Notes: a model not told the origin generated them from the sequence alone. Positions 25,701-39,325 are shown, numbered from the stretch's first letter. The stretch is DNA of 64,000 bases from Lactiplantibacillus herbarum (GCF_001039045.1 NZ_LFEE01000001.1:9509-73508); one strand, 5' to 3'. A program made the numbers and translations.

Positions 25701-25726
25701 ATACTTAAGAAGCGGGGGAATTTAGA

Positions 25727-26623
25727 TTGAAAACAAATATTAATCAACTCACTACTGAAGGCCGCAACCCAGCCAGTAGCAACTTAGATGAAATGCCGAT
25801 TGCCGACATTGTTCAGTTAATGAATCAAGAAGATGCTAAGGTCAGTCAAAGCATCCAACCACAATTACCAAATATCACGCGCGCCATTGAATTAATCGTT
25901 ACTTCTTTTAAATCCAATGGACGTTTGATTTACATGGGTGCTGGTACCAGTGGCCGTTTAGGTGTACTCGATGCAGCCGAATGTGTGCCTACCTTTGGAA
26001 CTGACCCTGAGATGGTTCAAGGCCTAATTGCAGGTGGCATGAGCGCCATGACTGTGGCTGTCGAAGGCGCCGAAGATGACGCTCAATTAGGTGCTCAAGA
26101 TTTACAAGAACTTCGATTAACAACAAACGATACTGTTGTGGGTTTAGCAGCAAGTGGCCGAACGCCTTACGTCATCGGTGCATTGGATTATGCACAACAA
26201 GTCGGTGCAGCTACGATTAGTGTCTCCTGCAACACAGATGCAATTATCAGCCAACACGCTCAAGTTGGAATTGAAGTCACACCCGGACCAGAAGTACTCG
26301 CAGGATCAACTCGTTTAAAAGCTGGTACCGCTGAAAAAATGGTCTTAAATATGTTATCAACTATCTCAATGGTAAAAATCGGCAAAGTCTATCACAACTT
26401 GATGGTCGACGTTAAACCAACCAACGAAAAACTGGTCATTCGAGCAAAACATATGATTGAACTAGCTACGGGCGTCTCACCAACTGAAGCAAGTAACTTA
26501 TTTACTGCCTCCCACAAAAATGTCAAAACAGCTATTGTCATGAATCTAGCTGCCGTTTCTGTCGACGAAGCAGAGCAACGTTTGGCTAAAGCCCATGGAA
26601 TGGTTCGCAAAGCCATACAATAA
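25727..26623 (+). CDS. murQ: N-acetylmuramic acid 6-phosphate etherase
   Basis: Cleaves the D-lactyl ether of MurNAc-6-phosphate to give GlcNAc-6-phosphate and D-lactate. It has 298 residues and a SIS domain. [15 protein letters not shown] (71-85) is the MurQ signature; Glu85 matches the catalytic glutamate of the E. coli enzyme. The start is TTG at 25727 with GGGGGAA eight bases upstream; the first ATG is too far inside the conserved part. It is followed after 13 bases by the kinase gene. Together with the MupG homologue downstream, this defines a peptidoglycan amino-sugar salvage operon. Confidence 0.96.
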   Translation: MKTNINQLTTEGRNPASSNLDEMPIADIVQLMNQEDAKVSQSIQPQLPNITRAIELIVTSFKSNGRLIYMGAGTSGRLGVLDAAECVPTFGTDPEMVQGLIAGGMSAMTVAVEGAEDDAQLGAQDLQELRLTTNDTVVGLAASGRTPYVIGALDYAQQVGAATISVSCNTDAIISQHAQVGIEVTPGPEVLAGSTRLKAGTAEKMVLNMLSTISMVKIGKVYHNLMVDVKPTNEKLVIRAKHMIELATGVSPTEASNLFTASHKNVKTAIVMNLAAVSVDEAEQRLAKAHGMVRKAIQ

Positions 26624-26636
26624 GGGAGATAATTCA

Positions 26637-27551
26637 ATGACTTATTTAATCGGTGTTGACTGCGGCGGTACCCATATTGTCGGTCAAACATGGTGTAACG
26701 ACACCACATCACAGCCTTATCAAGAAGCGACTGCTGGTCCTGGCAACGTCTTACTCGACTTTGACGGTGCCATGCAGAACTTAACCTCAGTATTGGATCA
26801 ACTTGTGAGCCCACTCCCTGTCGACCAGATCGAACATATTCTAATTGGTGTCGCAGGTATTGAAACTGCTGGTTTAACTGAACAAGTCCAACAAATGATT
26901 GCTCAACGTTATCACATCGCAATTGATGTTATTAGCGACGCCAAGTTGGCACTACTGAATGGTTTATCCGGAGAAGATGGTGCCTTGGTTATTGCTGGTA
27001 CCGGCTCCGTGGTTTATGGCCGCCAGAACAGTCAGTTTTTGCGTGTCGGTGGTTGGGGTGCTGCACTAGGTGATGAGGGCAGCGCATACGACATCGGTCG
27101 GCGTGCCCTAAAACAAGTGTTAACTCAGGCAGACGCGGGGAAAGCAAGTCAACTGACGCCTGCTATTTTAAAGCAATTACAAGCACCCAATATTGCCGCA
27201 GCCGTCAAACAATTTTATGCTCAAAATCGCCAAACCAACGCCAAACTAGCCCTACCAATCGCAGAACTAGCAACCAGGGATGACCCGGAAGCCGTAATGG
27301 TGTTAACTGCCGCTGCTCAGTCACTCGCCGAACAGATTATGACCATCTACCAACGCTTTACAGATCCTAAGCCAACCAAGGTAGCATTATCAGGATCAGT
27401 ATTACAAAAGAATCCCATCGTGCGTACTGCCATCATTGATGCTGTACAACGAGAACTACCCCAAATTAAATTCATTAATATTGATACCAACAACGCCCAC
27501 GCCGTTATTTATTGGCATAAATGGACTAATCAAGGAGGAATTCAAGCATGA
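26637..27551 (+). CDS. BadF/BadG/BcrA/BcrD-family kinase, probable N-acetylglucosamine/N-acetylmuramic acid kinase
   Basis: ATP-dependent sugar kinase of 304 residues. DCGGTH near residue 8 is the phosphate-1 motif, GTGSVVYG the phosphate-2 region, and GGWGAALGDEGSAYDIGRRA the signature shared with GlcNAc kinases and clostridial MurK. It starts at the ATG at 26637 with AAGGGAG upstream; the frame is open earlier inside murQ, but without a ribosome site. In this operon it would phosphorylate the free GlcNAc released by the MupG homologue so that both halves of the disaccharide reach GlcNAc-6-phosphate. Its stop overlaps the next start (ATGA). Confidence 0.88.
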   Translation: MTYLIGVDCGGTHIVGQTWCNDTTSQPYQEATAGPGNVLLDFDGAMQNLTSVLDQLVSPLPVDQIEHILIGVAGIETAGLTEQVQQMIAQRYHIAIDVISDAKLALLNGLSGEDGALVIAGTGSVVYGRQNSQFLRVGGWGAALGDEGSAYDIGRRALKQVLTQADAGKASQLTPAILKQLQAPNIAAAVKQFYAQNRQTNAKLALPIAELATRDDPEAVMVLTAAAQSLAEQIMTIYQRFTDPKPTKVALSGSVLQKNPIVRTAIIDAVQRELPQIKFINIDTNNAHAVIYWHKWTNQGGIQA

Positions 27552-28636
27552 CAATGCGCCAACTCGGATTATCAATCTATCCAGATCACAGTAATTTTGA
27601 ACAGGACGAAGCTTATCTCAAATTGGGTAATCAATATGGTTTTACCCGAATTTTTATGAGTATGCTTGAAGTAACCGGTACTGTAGATGAAACTAAAGCT
27701 AAGTACCAGAAAATCGTCGATGTTGGTAATCAGCTGGGCTATCAAACCATCATTGATGTTTCACCACGAATCTTTAAACAACTCAATATTTCCTACAAAG
27801 ATTTGAAGTTCTTCGCCGACCTACACGTTGCCGGCATCCGTCTAGACGAGGGTTTTAATGGTGCGACGGAAGCCCTGCTATCTTATAATTCATACGGGTT
27901 AATTATTGAACTTAACATGAGTAACGACGTCGACTATCTCAACAATATTATGAGTTATCAAGCCAACACACCATTCATTTACGGTTGCCATAACTTCTAT
28001 CCACAAGTTGGAACTGCCCTACCTTACGACTTCTTCGTCAAATGTAGTGAACGATTCCGGAAATTTGGTATCCATACTGCAGCATTTGTTGCTAGTCAGG
28101 TTGGCCAGATGGGACCATGGAACGTCAATGACGGTCTACCAACGCTTGAATCTGACCGTCGCTTGCCTATTGAAGTCCAAGCTAAACACCTCTTCGCTGC
28201 CGGTCTAATTGACGATGTGATTATCGGTAACGCCTACGCTAGTGAAGCCGAATTAGCAGCGCTAGCAGCCATTGATCGCTATCAGATCCAGTTCCACCTT
28301 GAAATGGAACCAGCTATCAATCCAATTGAAAAAACCGTGGCGTTAGCACCACAACATTTCCGACGTGGCGACATTAATCCGAACGTCATTCGCTCTACGA
28401 TGCCTCGGGTCACTTATAAAGAAACACCTAATGCCCCTCACGATAATGAGATTGAGTTCCAACGAGGAGACGTACTGGTCGGCAACGATGATTTCGGTAT
28501 TTATAAGAATGAATTACAGATTGTTCTTCAGCCACACCGCGAACCACGAAAGAATCGGATCGGGCGAATCACACCTGACGAGCTAATGTTACTGGACTTT
28601 ATCAAGCCTTGGAGCAAGTTTAAATTCATTGATTAA
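27548..28636 (+). CDS. mupG: 6-phospho-N-acetylmuramidase, MupG/DUF871 family
   Basis: Protein of 362 residues of the former DUF871 family: an N-terminal TIM barrel (LGLSIYPDHS at the start; about 1-240) and a C-terminal cyclophilin-like domain. The characterised member, S. aureus MupG, hydrolyses MurNAc-6-P-beta-1,4-GlcNAc to MurNAc-6-P and GlcNAc. Here it follows murQ and the kinase and overlaps the kinase by four bases, so all enzymes for complete use of the disaccharide are in one operon. ATG at 27548 has AGGAGG at nine bases. A bidirectional terminator follows at 28684. Confidence 0.9.
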   Translation: MTMRQLGLSIYPDHSNFEQDEAYLKLGNQYGFTRIFMSMLEVTGTVDETKAKYQKIVDVGNQLGYQTIIDVSPRIFKQLNISYKDLKFFADLHVAGIRLDEGFNGATEALLSYNSYGLIIELNMSNDVDYLNNIMSYQANTPFIYGCHNFYPQVGTALPYDFFVKCSERFRKFGIHTAAFVASQVGQMGPWNVNDGLPTLESDRRLPIEVQAKHLFAAGLIDDVIIGNAYASEAELAALAAIDRYQIQFHLEMEPAINPIEKTVALAPQHFRRGDINPNVIRSTMPRVTYKETPNAPHDNEIEFQRGDVLVGNDDFGIYKNELQIVLQPHREPRKNRIGRITPDELMLLDFIKPWSKFKFID

Positions 28637-28683
28637 TATCACACTACCCAAGCTGCTCAGTCCTCGTTAAATATCATACCAAT

Positions 28684-28730
28684 CTAAAAAACGTTCACAC
28701 CATTTTAAAAGTGGTGTGAACGTTTTTAGA
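28684..28730. terminator. Bidirectional terminator between mupG and phospho-beta-glucosidase genes
   Basis: AAAAACGTTCACACCA pairs perfectly with TGGTGTGAACGTTTTT around 9 bases, with T-runs on both sides, between convergent genes. Confidence 0.85.
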
Positions 28731-28751
28731 TTTAGTATCATTTAGTTAATA

Positions 28752-30233
<1,482 letters not shown>

Positions 30234-30337
30234 TTACATCTCAGTATAATCAATCCTAACTACTCATAGCAACCTACTTAACAAACGTTTTCATTTTTCT
30301 TGAAAAATATGACCTTTAGCTGCATTAACTCTGTGAG

Positions 30338-33824
<3,487 letters not shown>

Positions 33825-33866
33825 TCAATAATTTCACATTTCTCAATAATCTAATATTTCGGTAAA

Positions 33867-33974
33867 CAAAAACCCAAACGTCCTTTCTTCAAACCACGCC
33901 ACTAGGTGCCCCTAGTCGCCATCGCTCTCAAGAAAAGATATTTGGGTTAATGCCTGCTAATGCAGTAACACACC
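33867..33974 (-). promoter_or_regulatory. RAT antiterminator / terminator switch before the EIIBCA gene
   Basis: On the minus strand a RAT-type sequence (33945-33974; GTTACTG...GCAGGC...ACC) is followed by a terminator whose outer arms are AACCCAAA (33941-33948) and TTTGGGTT (33871-33878), then TTTGTTT. The RAT overlaps the first terminator arm, so binding of the BglG-type protein should prevent termination. A small inner hairpin (33901-33916) sits in the loop. Confidence 0.85.
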
Positions 33975-33986
33975 TTAATAATCTAG

Positions 33987-34835
33987 TTATTCATTTTTTT
34001 GGCGGTGAGTCACCCGCCAAATATGGAGGGTGAGGTACACCTGATCATCTGGTTGTAATTTCCAGCCAGCCTTACTCTGTAAGAAAGCATCGATCCGCTC
34101 CACAGTTGCGTAGGCTTGTGGATATTTCACCATCATCAACTGTAGCAATGAATCATCTAAATCACTGCCAGCGACATCCGTATGACTGACACGTTGGACC
34201 ATGAGTGCTCGTAGATGAGCGACAAACCGGTTGTAATTAAATGACTCGGGATCTAGCTGCATCTGGAATTGATACTGGATAATATCCACGATGCCGCTAA
34301 TGAGTTTCGTAATCTTGATGGTCTCTTGCAGCTTTGAACCATCCGAAGCCGCGTTAACGAAGTGATACGTCATGAAGACAATCTCACTCTTCGGCAGTTC
34401 AATCTCGGCTGATGAATTGATCAACGCAACGGCCTGTTCAGCGGCCTGAAACTCCAGTGGAAACAGCTTCTTGACTTCCCAACGGACCGTTCCATTATCC
34501 ACGTCAATGCCATCATTAGCTCGTTTTAACGCGAAGTCAATGTGATCTGCCAAGACAAAATACTGGTAATCACTGAAACTGACTTTTAATAATGGTTCTA
34601 CCAAATGCACAACCTTGGTCGTAATGGTAAACGACTGTGGTTTCAAATCTTGAAAACTGGTGATACCAACGTTTTGCTTGAGGGTCGCGACAAACCGTCG
34701 CTGCACCTTTTCCATCTCAATCTGATCACCCTTGTGCTTACCAAATCTCACGCCATTACCAACGACAATCCATTCAACATCCCGGTCGTCTACGACTAAA
34801 GCAGCGTTGTTATTGAAGTTCTTTAAAAATTTCAC
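33987..34835 (-). CDS. BglG/LicT-family transcription antiterminator
   Basis: RNA-binding antiterminator of 282 residues. The N-terminal CAT domain (1-56; NNAALVVDD, VVGNGVRFGK) binds the RAT RNA. Two PRD domains follow (about 65-170 and 171-280), with histidines phosphorylated by EII and HPr in characterised relatives. GTG start at 34833-34835, nine bases after GGAGG. RAT/terminator elements occur both before its own gene and before the PTS gene, so it should control itself and the operon. Substrate presence and carbon status set its activity through PRD phosphorylation. Confidence 0.94.
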   Translation of the reverse strand: MKFLKNFNNNAALVVDDRDVEWIVVGNGVRFGKHKGDQIEMEKVQRRFVATLKQNVGITSFQDLKPQSFTITTKVVHLVEPLLKVSFSDYQYFVLADHIDFALKRANDGIDVDNGTVRWEVKKLFPLEFQAAEQAVALINSSAEIELPKSEIVFMTYHFVNAASDGSKLQETIKITKLISGIVDIIQYQFQMQLDPESFNYNRFVAHLRALMVQRVSHTDVAGSDLDDSLLQLMMVKYPQAYATVERIDAFLQSKAGWKLQPDDQVYLTLHIWRVTHRQKNE

Positions 34836-34866
34836 TACTCACGACCTCCTGGATTTCCAAACAAAA

Positions 34867-34952
34867 AACCTACTGAAAAAGTATCGCATCCCACTAAAGA
34901 GACTGCTGGTACGTTTATGAGTAGGTTATGCCTGATCGAATCAGTAACACGC
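34867..34952 (-). promoter_or_regulatory. RAT antiterminator / terminator switch before the antiterminator gene
   Basis: RAT-type sequence at 34923-34952 (GTTACTG...TCAGGC...ACC on the minus strand), overlapping the first arm of a terminator: AACCTACT (34920-34927) with AGTAGGTT (34867-34874), then TTTTGTTTGG. Independent second copy of the switch at 33867-33974, giving autoregulation. Confidence 0.85.
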
Positions 34953-34969
34953 TTTCATTTATGTTGATT

Positions 34970-34998
34970 ATATTAACAATCTTTGGAAGCGGTGTCAA
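34970..34998 (-). promoter_or_regulatory. bgl operon promoter with overlapping cre
   Basis: TTGACA (34993-34998) and TAATAT (34970-34975), 17 bases apart, on the minus strand. A full-match cre TGGAAGCGGTGTCA (34984-34997) covers the -35 box. The RAT begins about 18 bases downstream. The rest of the 480-base gap (34999-35315) is AT-rich and shows nothing else I can name except the toxin-antitoxin promoter region. Confidence 0.75.
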
Positions 34999-35315
34999 CA
35001 GTGGTCTAATAATTTTGTATTGAGTTCTTTATTCAAAAAAACTAGCATTAATCAAATAATCAATAATAATGTAGTTACTTATACACACTATTATAATAAA
35101 TTAGCACATAATCTTTGATGCTGATACCATACTATGTTATTCTTCATATGTGGAAGATATTTTGTTTATGATTGGTTTTAATCCAGTCCGTGTAATTGTT
35201 TTAGTATTTTAGGAAATTTTTGTGTGAATTTATTTTTAAATTGGCGTATTTTTTAAATAAACAGGATAATAACATTTTTGAATTGGAAAGCTTTTAAGCT
35301 GAAAGGAATTTTATC

Positions 35316-35624
35316 ATGGACACAGATGCGAAATTAAAAAACAAAAAAACTCGAATCGGTGTCAGCGTTTCTGTCGCAGATCGTGATGCAGCTTCCAAAT
35401 TATTTAAAGACCTTGGTATGGATACTACCACAGCGATTAATCTATTTCTTAAACAAAGTATTGCTGAGCAAGCACTGCCATTTCGGCCGCAGGTTCAGCC
35501 AACTCCACAACTCAATGCGACTACACTACAAGCTATCCAGGAAGCTCAATCAAGTCTAGGCGAAACCTTTACCGATTACGAAGATTGGAAACAGAAGAAT
35601 GAAAACATTCTCGGTTCTAAGTAA
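35316..35624 (+). CDS. RelB/DinJ-family antitoxin
   Basis: Protein of 102 residues. The N-terminal part (IGVSVSVADRDAASKLF, then LGMDTTTAINLFLKQS) is the ribbon-helix-helix fold of RelB/DinJ antitoxins. The C-terminal half, acidic and Gln-rich, should wrap the toxin. It precedes and overlaps the toxin gene by 26 bases, the usual order. It would bind its own promoter. ATG with AAAGGAAT upstream. The pair stands between two sugar operons with no mobile element visible. Confidence 0.88.
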   Translation: MDTDAKLKNKKTRIGVSVSVADRDAASKLFKDLGMDTTTAINLFLKQSIAEQALPFRPQVQPTPQLNATTLQAIQEAQSSLGETFTDYEDWKQKNENILGSK

Positions 35625-35904
35625 CTCGATTCGACAAACACCTACTTTTGCTCGTGATCTCAAAAGAATGATTACTAAACGGCACTATTCTTTTGAATCC
35701 ATTGATGCTGCTGTTAAAGCGATTTATTACCAGGATAAAACGTACTTGATTCGACACAAAGACCATCAATTAAAAGGTAGTCTTAAAGCCTTTCGCGAAC
35801 TACACATTGAAGATAACTGGTTATTGATGTACCAACGTAGTAATTCTGGAGAACTAATCCTTATCCTAACCAGAACTGGTACTCATGACGAGCTTTTCAA
35901 CTAA
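35599..35904 (+). CDS. YafQ-family mRNA interferase toxin
   Basis: RelE-superfamily toxin of 101 residues. The C-terminal RTGTHDELF carries the His that is catalytic in YafQ (TGTHxxLF). The conserved basic core (KDHQLKG, FRELHIEDNWLLMY) is intact, so the toxin appears active. The ATG lies within the antitoxin gene, with only a weak ribosome site (AACAGAAG), consistent with coupled, lower translation. A strong hairpin terminator follows. Confidence 0.88.
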   Translation: MKTFSVLSNSIRQTPTFARDLKRMITKRHYSFESIDAAVKAIYYQDKTYLIRHKDHQLKGSLKAFRELHIEDNWLLMYQRSNSGELILILTRTGTHDELFN

Positions 35905-35918
35905 CCTTAACTATTAAA

Positions 35919-35965
35919 GTCCTCCAGGTAGACATGTTACATGTCTGCCTGGAGGACCCTTTTAA
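35919..35965 (+). terminator. Terminator after the toxin gene
   Basis: GTCCTCCAGGTAGACAT pairs with ATGTCTGCCTGGAGGAC (one G-T pair) around 5 bases, followed by CCTTTTAATT. Between convergent genes, it may also serve the dehydrogenase gene on the minus strand. Confidence 0.75.
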
Positions 35966-36028
35966 TTACTGCCATTTATAAGTCCACTAGCTAGTCTGTT
36001 AGAAGACTTACAATTATCTACACCCTAA

Positions 36029-37138
36029 TTAATCTGCCAAATCCGGATCATCCGGATTCGATGCAATCATGACTTTCAATTCTTTACCTGCCATCATAGC
36101 GTCGAAGGCGTCCCGCCAATGTTCAAGATCAAAAACCTTTGTAATCATCGCATCTTGATCAATAGCACCCTTGCTTTCAAGATGTAACGCAATATCCCAG
36201 TCATAAGGATTTTGTGAACGTGAGCCCCTATACGTAATTTCGTGTTGAATAATTGAGCGTTCATCCAACTCATTCATTGATTTTGCAAATAAGCCAACTT
36301 GTTGGAAAGTACCGCCTTTCCGTACCAATGGTAGAGCAGCATTAACAGCTGGTGTAGCACCTGAACAGTCATATACTTTCGTAACACCAACGCCGTTCGT
36401 TGCTTCCATAACGACTTTTTCAAGATCCTGCTTCTGTGTGTCAACGATAAGATCAGCGCCTAACTCTTTAGCAATTTGTAAGCGATCAGCATCTTTAGTA
36501 ATACCAGAAACGATTACATATGCACCAATTTCCTTAGCAATCTGTAAAGATAGCAAGCCCATTGGTCCAGGGCCGATGATTAGTAGCGTGTCATGTAGCG
36601 TAAACGGCGTTTTTTGATACATTGCATGAACACATGATGCTAAAGGTTCAGACATTGCGGCCATCTTATATGACACATTATCTGGTAAGATATGCGTACT
36701 TTCTTCGCGCGTTAACACATAGTTCGCCATTGATCCATTGGCTTTAGTCCCGATTCCTTCACGGTTAGGACAGAGGTTGTATTCCTTGTTCTGGCAATAA
36801 ATACAAGTTCCATCCGTTGCAAAAGTAGTTTCACTGGTTACCCGATCGCCTGGTTTAACCGTTGTTACATCAGGACCAACCTTTACTACTTCACCAGAGA
36901 ATTCGTGACCTAAAACTAGTGGTGTAACTGCATTAGCGTACTGCCCTTTAAAAGTATGGATGTCCGTCCCACAGATTCCTGTATAAGCAACCTTCAGTAA
37001 CACCTTATCACCCGTCACTTCAGGAATAGGAACCGTTTTCAATTCCATGTTATCATTACCAGCCGCAGTTTTTACAACGGCCTCCATCGTTTTAATTCCA
37101 TTTAATTTTTCGGATTCAGTTGTTTTTACAGTATCCAT
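36029..37138 (-). CDS. Zinc-dependent polyol(-phosphate) dehydrogenase, MDR family
   Basis: Medium-chain dehydrogenase of 369 residues. Catalytic zinc site Cys in GICGTDIH, His-Glu in GHEFSGE; structural zinc cysteines in CIYCQNKEYNLCPN; Rossmann motif GPGPMG. It belongs to the sorbitol/galactitol-1-phosphate/threonine dehydrogenase group. It is last in the operon of a galactitol-family PTS. Given the regulatory link of this operon to phosphoketolase, a pentitol-phosphate (arabitol, xylitol or ribitol phosphate) is as likely a substrate as galactitol 1-phosphate. The N-terminal 17 residues are an extra extension. ATG with AAGGAAAT upstream. Confidence 0.88.
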   Translation of the reverse strand: MDTVKTTESEKLNGIKTMEAVVKTAAGNDNMELKTVPIPEVTGDKVLLKVAYTGICGTDIHTFKGQYANAVTPLVLGHEFSGEVVKVGPDVTTVKPGDRVTSETTFATDGTCIYCQNKEYNLCPNREGIGTKANGSMANYVLTREESTHILPDNVSYKMAAMSEPLASCVHAMYQKTPFTLHDTLLIIGPGPMGLLSLQIAKEIGAYVIVSGITKDADRLQIAKELGADLIVDTQKQDLEKVVMEATNGVGVTKVYDCSGATPAVNAALPLVRKGGTFQQVGLFAKSMNELDERSIIQHEITYRGSRSQNPYDWDIALHLESKGAIDQDAMITKVFDLEHWRDAFDAMMAGKELKVMIASNPDDPDLAD

Positions 37139-37226
37139 AATCTATTTCCTTTCTAAAATCAACATACACTAGTTAAACAGTGGCTGGACTAATTGTGAGA
37201 GCTTCAAGATCAACCAGTTCAAGACA

Positions 37227-38441
37227 TTACCACCAGTATCTAAAGTTAGTAACTTCTGACGCGCCCTTTGGAAAGGCTACGATTCCATGCATCATAGAGG
37301 TTAAGGTAGGACCAAAATCTGTTGCCATTAATAATGCAAACACCATTACGATTGTTGCAGAAATAACCGAATGAACGATATTTCCTTTACGACTAGGGAC
37401 AATCAACGCCGCAAAAAACGGAATTGTTGCCAAATCACCAAATGGTAAGACCCGGTTACCTGGTAAGATAATTGCTAAAAATAAAGTAATGGGAACCATC
37501 AATAAACCAGTTGCTAAGGTAGCTGGTGACCCCGTTGAAAGAGCGGCATCCATCCCTAAGTATATCTTACGGTTACCATATTTTTCCTGTAGTAATTTCT
37601 GGGCACCTTCTTGAATCGGAATTAGTCCTTCCATCAAGATTTTGACCATTCGTGGCATTAAGAACATTACGCCACCCATTGACATCCCTAATTTGAGAAT
37701 GTTAGGTACGCTATAGCCCCCTAAAGCAGCTAGTAGCATCCCAATGATGATACCCATGACCATGGGTTCACCGAACACGCCAAAACGCTTCTGAATCATT
37801 TGGGGGTCAACATCTAACTTTTTAATTCCAGGGATTTTACTAACAACCCAACCAACTGGAATTCCAATTAGGCCGTATGCAGCAGCTGAACCCGTTGGGA
37901 AACTAATTCCATCTAACCCATAGAATTCTGCAACCTTTGGTGCTGTTTTATCAGCAATAATTAAGACGGCAATCTCATAGATAATGCCGCAGAAAATAGC
38001 GAACCACCAATTTTTAGTTACCACATAAGCCGTTGCCGAAGCCGCAATCATATGCCAATAATTCCAAATATCAATATCTAACGTTTTAGTAACATTTAAC
38101 AGAATCAAACCAACGTTAACAACTAAGATAATCGGGATCATCACAGCTGAGATTGGTTGTGCCCATGTCCCGGCAGATACGGCTGGCCAACCGGCATCGA
38201 TAATCGTTAGATGGAAACCGAAGCGTTTAACCATTGCTTGCGCGGCTGGCCCAACACTAGTAGTCAGTAAGTTGATGACCAGATTAATACCAATCATACC
38301 GATACCAACTGTAATCCCGGCCGTTAATGACTTCCCTGGTTTAACTCTAAAAATCAAACCAACAATAAATATAATGATGGGTAGCATGACACTGGGGCCG
38401 ACATTAATAATGCTCTGAACAACATCAGATAATACTTTCAT
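37227..38441 (-). CDS. PTS EIIC, galactitol family
   Basis: Membrane permease of 404 residues with about ten hydrophobic segments. GatC-type features: GWPAVSAGTWAQPI near 85-98, GEPMVMGIIIGMLLA, and DAALSTGSPATLATGLLM. It works with the IIB and IIA genes immediately upstream (gaps 34 and 27 bases) to import and phosphorylate a polyol. The family covers galactitol and, in Listeria and enterococci, pentitols; the sequence alone does not decide. ATG after GGAGG. Confidence 0.9.
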   Translation of the reverse strand: MKVLSDVVQSIINVGPSVMLPIIIFIVGLIFRVKPGKSLTAGITVGIGMIGINLVINLLTTSVGPAAQAMVKRFGFHLTIIDAGWPAVSAGTWAQPISAVMIPIILVVNVGLILLNVTKTLDIDIWNYWHMIAASATAYVVTKNWWFAIFCGIIYEIAVLIIADKTAPKVAEFYGLDGISFPTGSAAAYGLIGIPVGWVVSKIPGIKKLDVDPQMIQKRFGVFGEPMVMGIIIGMLLAALGGYSVPNILKLGMSMGGVMFLMPRMVKILMEGLIPIQEGAQKLLQEKYGNRKIYLGMDAALSTGSPATLATGLLMVPITLFLAIILPGNRVLPFGDLATIPFFAALIVPSRKGNIVHSVISATIVMVFALLMATDFGPTLTSMMHGIVAFPKGASEVTNFRYWW

Positions 38442-38475
38442 AACGTATCCTCCTGCTTAGAACCCTAGCTCAGAA

Positions 38476-38772
38476 TTATTGTGCTTGAATTTCATGTACC
38501 TTAGTCAAAATTTCATCTTTCAACTTATCAGCACCGATCCCAGTTAAAAATCCCATTGCTTTAATAGCAGGAATTCGATATTCAGTTGGTAATACAGTCG
38601 TTGAGATCAGCATGTCAGCATCATCTTGTTTAGAAGCAGCTTCGGCAATCTTAATCTGAATCAAGTTAGCATCAATATTATTTTCAGCGAATAAATCTTC
38701 AACCTTCTTCATTACAACCGTCGAAGTGGCAATTCCGGCTCCACAGGCAACTAATACATTTAATTTTTTCAT
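38476..38772 (-). CDS. PTS EIIB, galactitol family
   Basis: Small cytosolic phosphocarrier of 98 residues. Active Cys10 in VLVACGAGIATST, the GatB motif. It receives phosphate from the IIA protein and passes it to the sugar at EIIC. Adjacent to both in the operon. ATG with AGGAGCG upstream. Confidence 0.93.
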   Translation of the reverse strand: MKKLNVLVACGAGIATSTVVMKKVEDLFAENNIDANLIQIKIAEAASKQDDADMLISTTVLPTEYRIPAIKAMGFLTGIGADKLKDEILTKVHEIQAQ

Positions 38773-38799
38773 TATTATCGCTCCTTAATCTATCTTTAG

Positions 38800-39270
38800 T
38801 TATTTACTCAATAGTTCATGAATTTGATCAGTATTATCAGCATGTTCCAATGAATTTACTAACGTATCATCTTGAATAATGCTCATTAACGCTTGCAACA
38901 TATCTAACTGAGCATGTGGCTGATTTAGGCCTAAAACAAACACCAATTTGGCACCTACCGTTTGTTCTGGATCATCCATCCGGCTGAACACTATTGGTTC
39001 ATCATTGACTACCACTGCAACAAATTCTTGCTTAATTGTGTCCGCATCTGTGTGCGGAATCGCAATGCCTCGATGTTCTAATTGCAAACCAGTGGGAAAC
39101 GTTGCTTCCCGTTTAATGATTTTCGGCAAAAATTGATCAGTGACAAAACCATTTTCCAGTGCCGTAGCATTAATTGCCGTAAACAATTCCTTTGAGGTTT
39201 TAAAAGCCGTATTCAATAAAATCAAAGGCTCTCTTAAATAATCACTTACTTCTACCAGGTTATCGCTCAA
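38800..39270 (-). CDS. PTS EIIA, fructose/galactitol family
   Basis: Phosphocarrier of 156 residues with the IIA fold; active His73 in GIAIPHTD, next to His66 (LEHRG). The longest frame is 47 codons longer and runs through the promoter and operator region. I chose TTG at 39268-39270 because AAAGGAG stands nine bases before it and the protein then has the usual length. First gene of the PTS/dehydrogenase operon, divergent from the DeoR gene; cre and TTTGCAA boxes lie upstream. Confidence 0.88.
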   Translation of the reverse strand: MSDNLVEVSDYLREPLILLNTAFKTSKELFTAINATALENGFVTDQFLPKIIKREATFPTGLQLEHRGIAIPHTDADTIKQEFVAVVVNDEPIVFSRMDDPEQTVGAKLVFVLGLNQPHAQLDMLQALMSIIQDDTLVNSLEHADNTDQIHELLSK

Positions 39271-39302
39271 AATAAATCGCTCCTTTCCTGTATTCTCATT
39301 AA

Positions 39303-39316
39303 TGTAATCGCTTTCA
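39303..39316 (-). promoter_or_regulatory. cre upstream of the PTS EIIA gene
   Basis: TGTAATCGCTTTCA, a full cre match, 33 bases before the start and just downstream of the probable -10 box. Confidence 0.7.
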
Positions 39317-39325
39317 ACAGTTAAA

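Noticed and set aside
25558-25726. Possible T-box or riboswitch before murQ
   Set aside because: No T-box AGGGTGGNACCGCG sequence or known aptamer pattern; only a simple terminator hairpin is supported.
26392-26922. 176-codon open frame on the minus strand across murQ and the kinase gene
   Set aside because: No ribosome site, antisense to two clear genes, and unrelated to any family I know; a codon-pattern shadow.
30280-30293. cre between the two phospho-beta-glucosidase genes
   Set aside because: Half of the palindrome fits but the other half deviates; not listed as a separate site.
36029-37138. Calling the dehydrogenase galactitol-1-phosphate dehydrogenase
   Set aside because: Family assignment is secure but the regulatory link to phosphoketolase favours a pentitol; the specific name is not supported.
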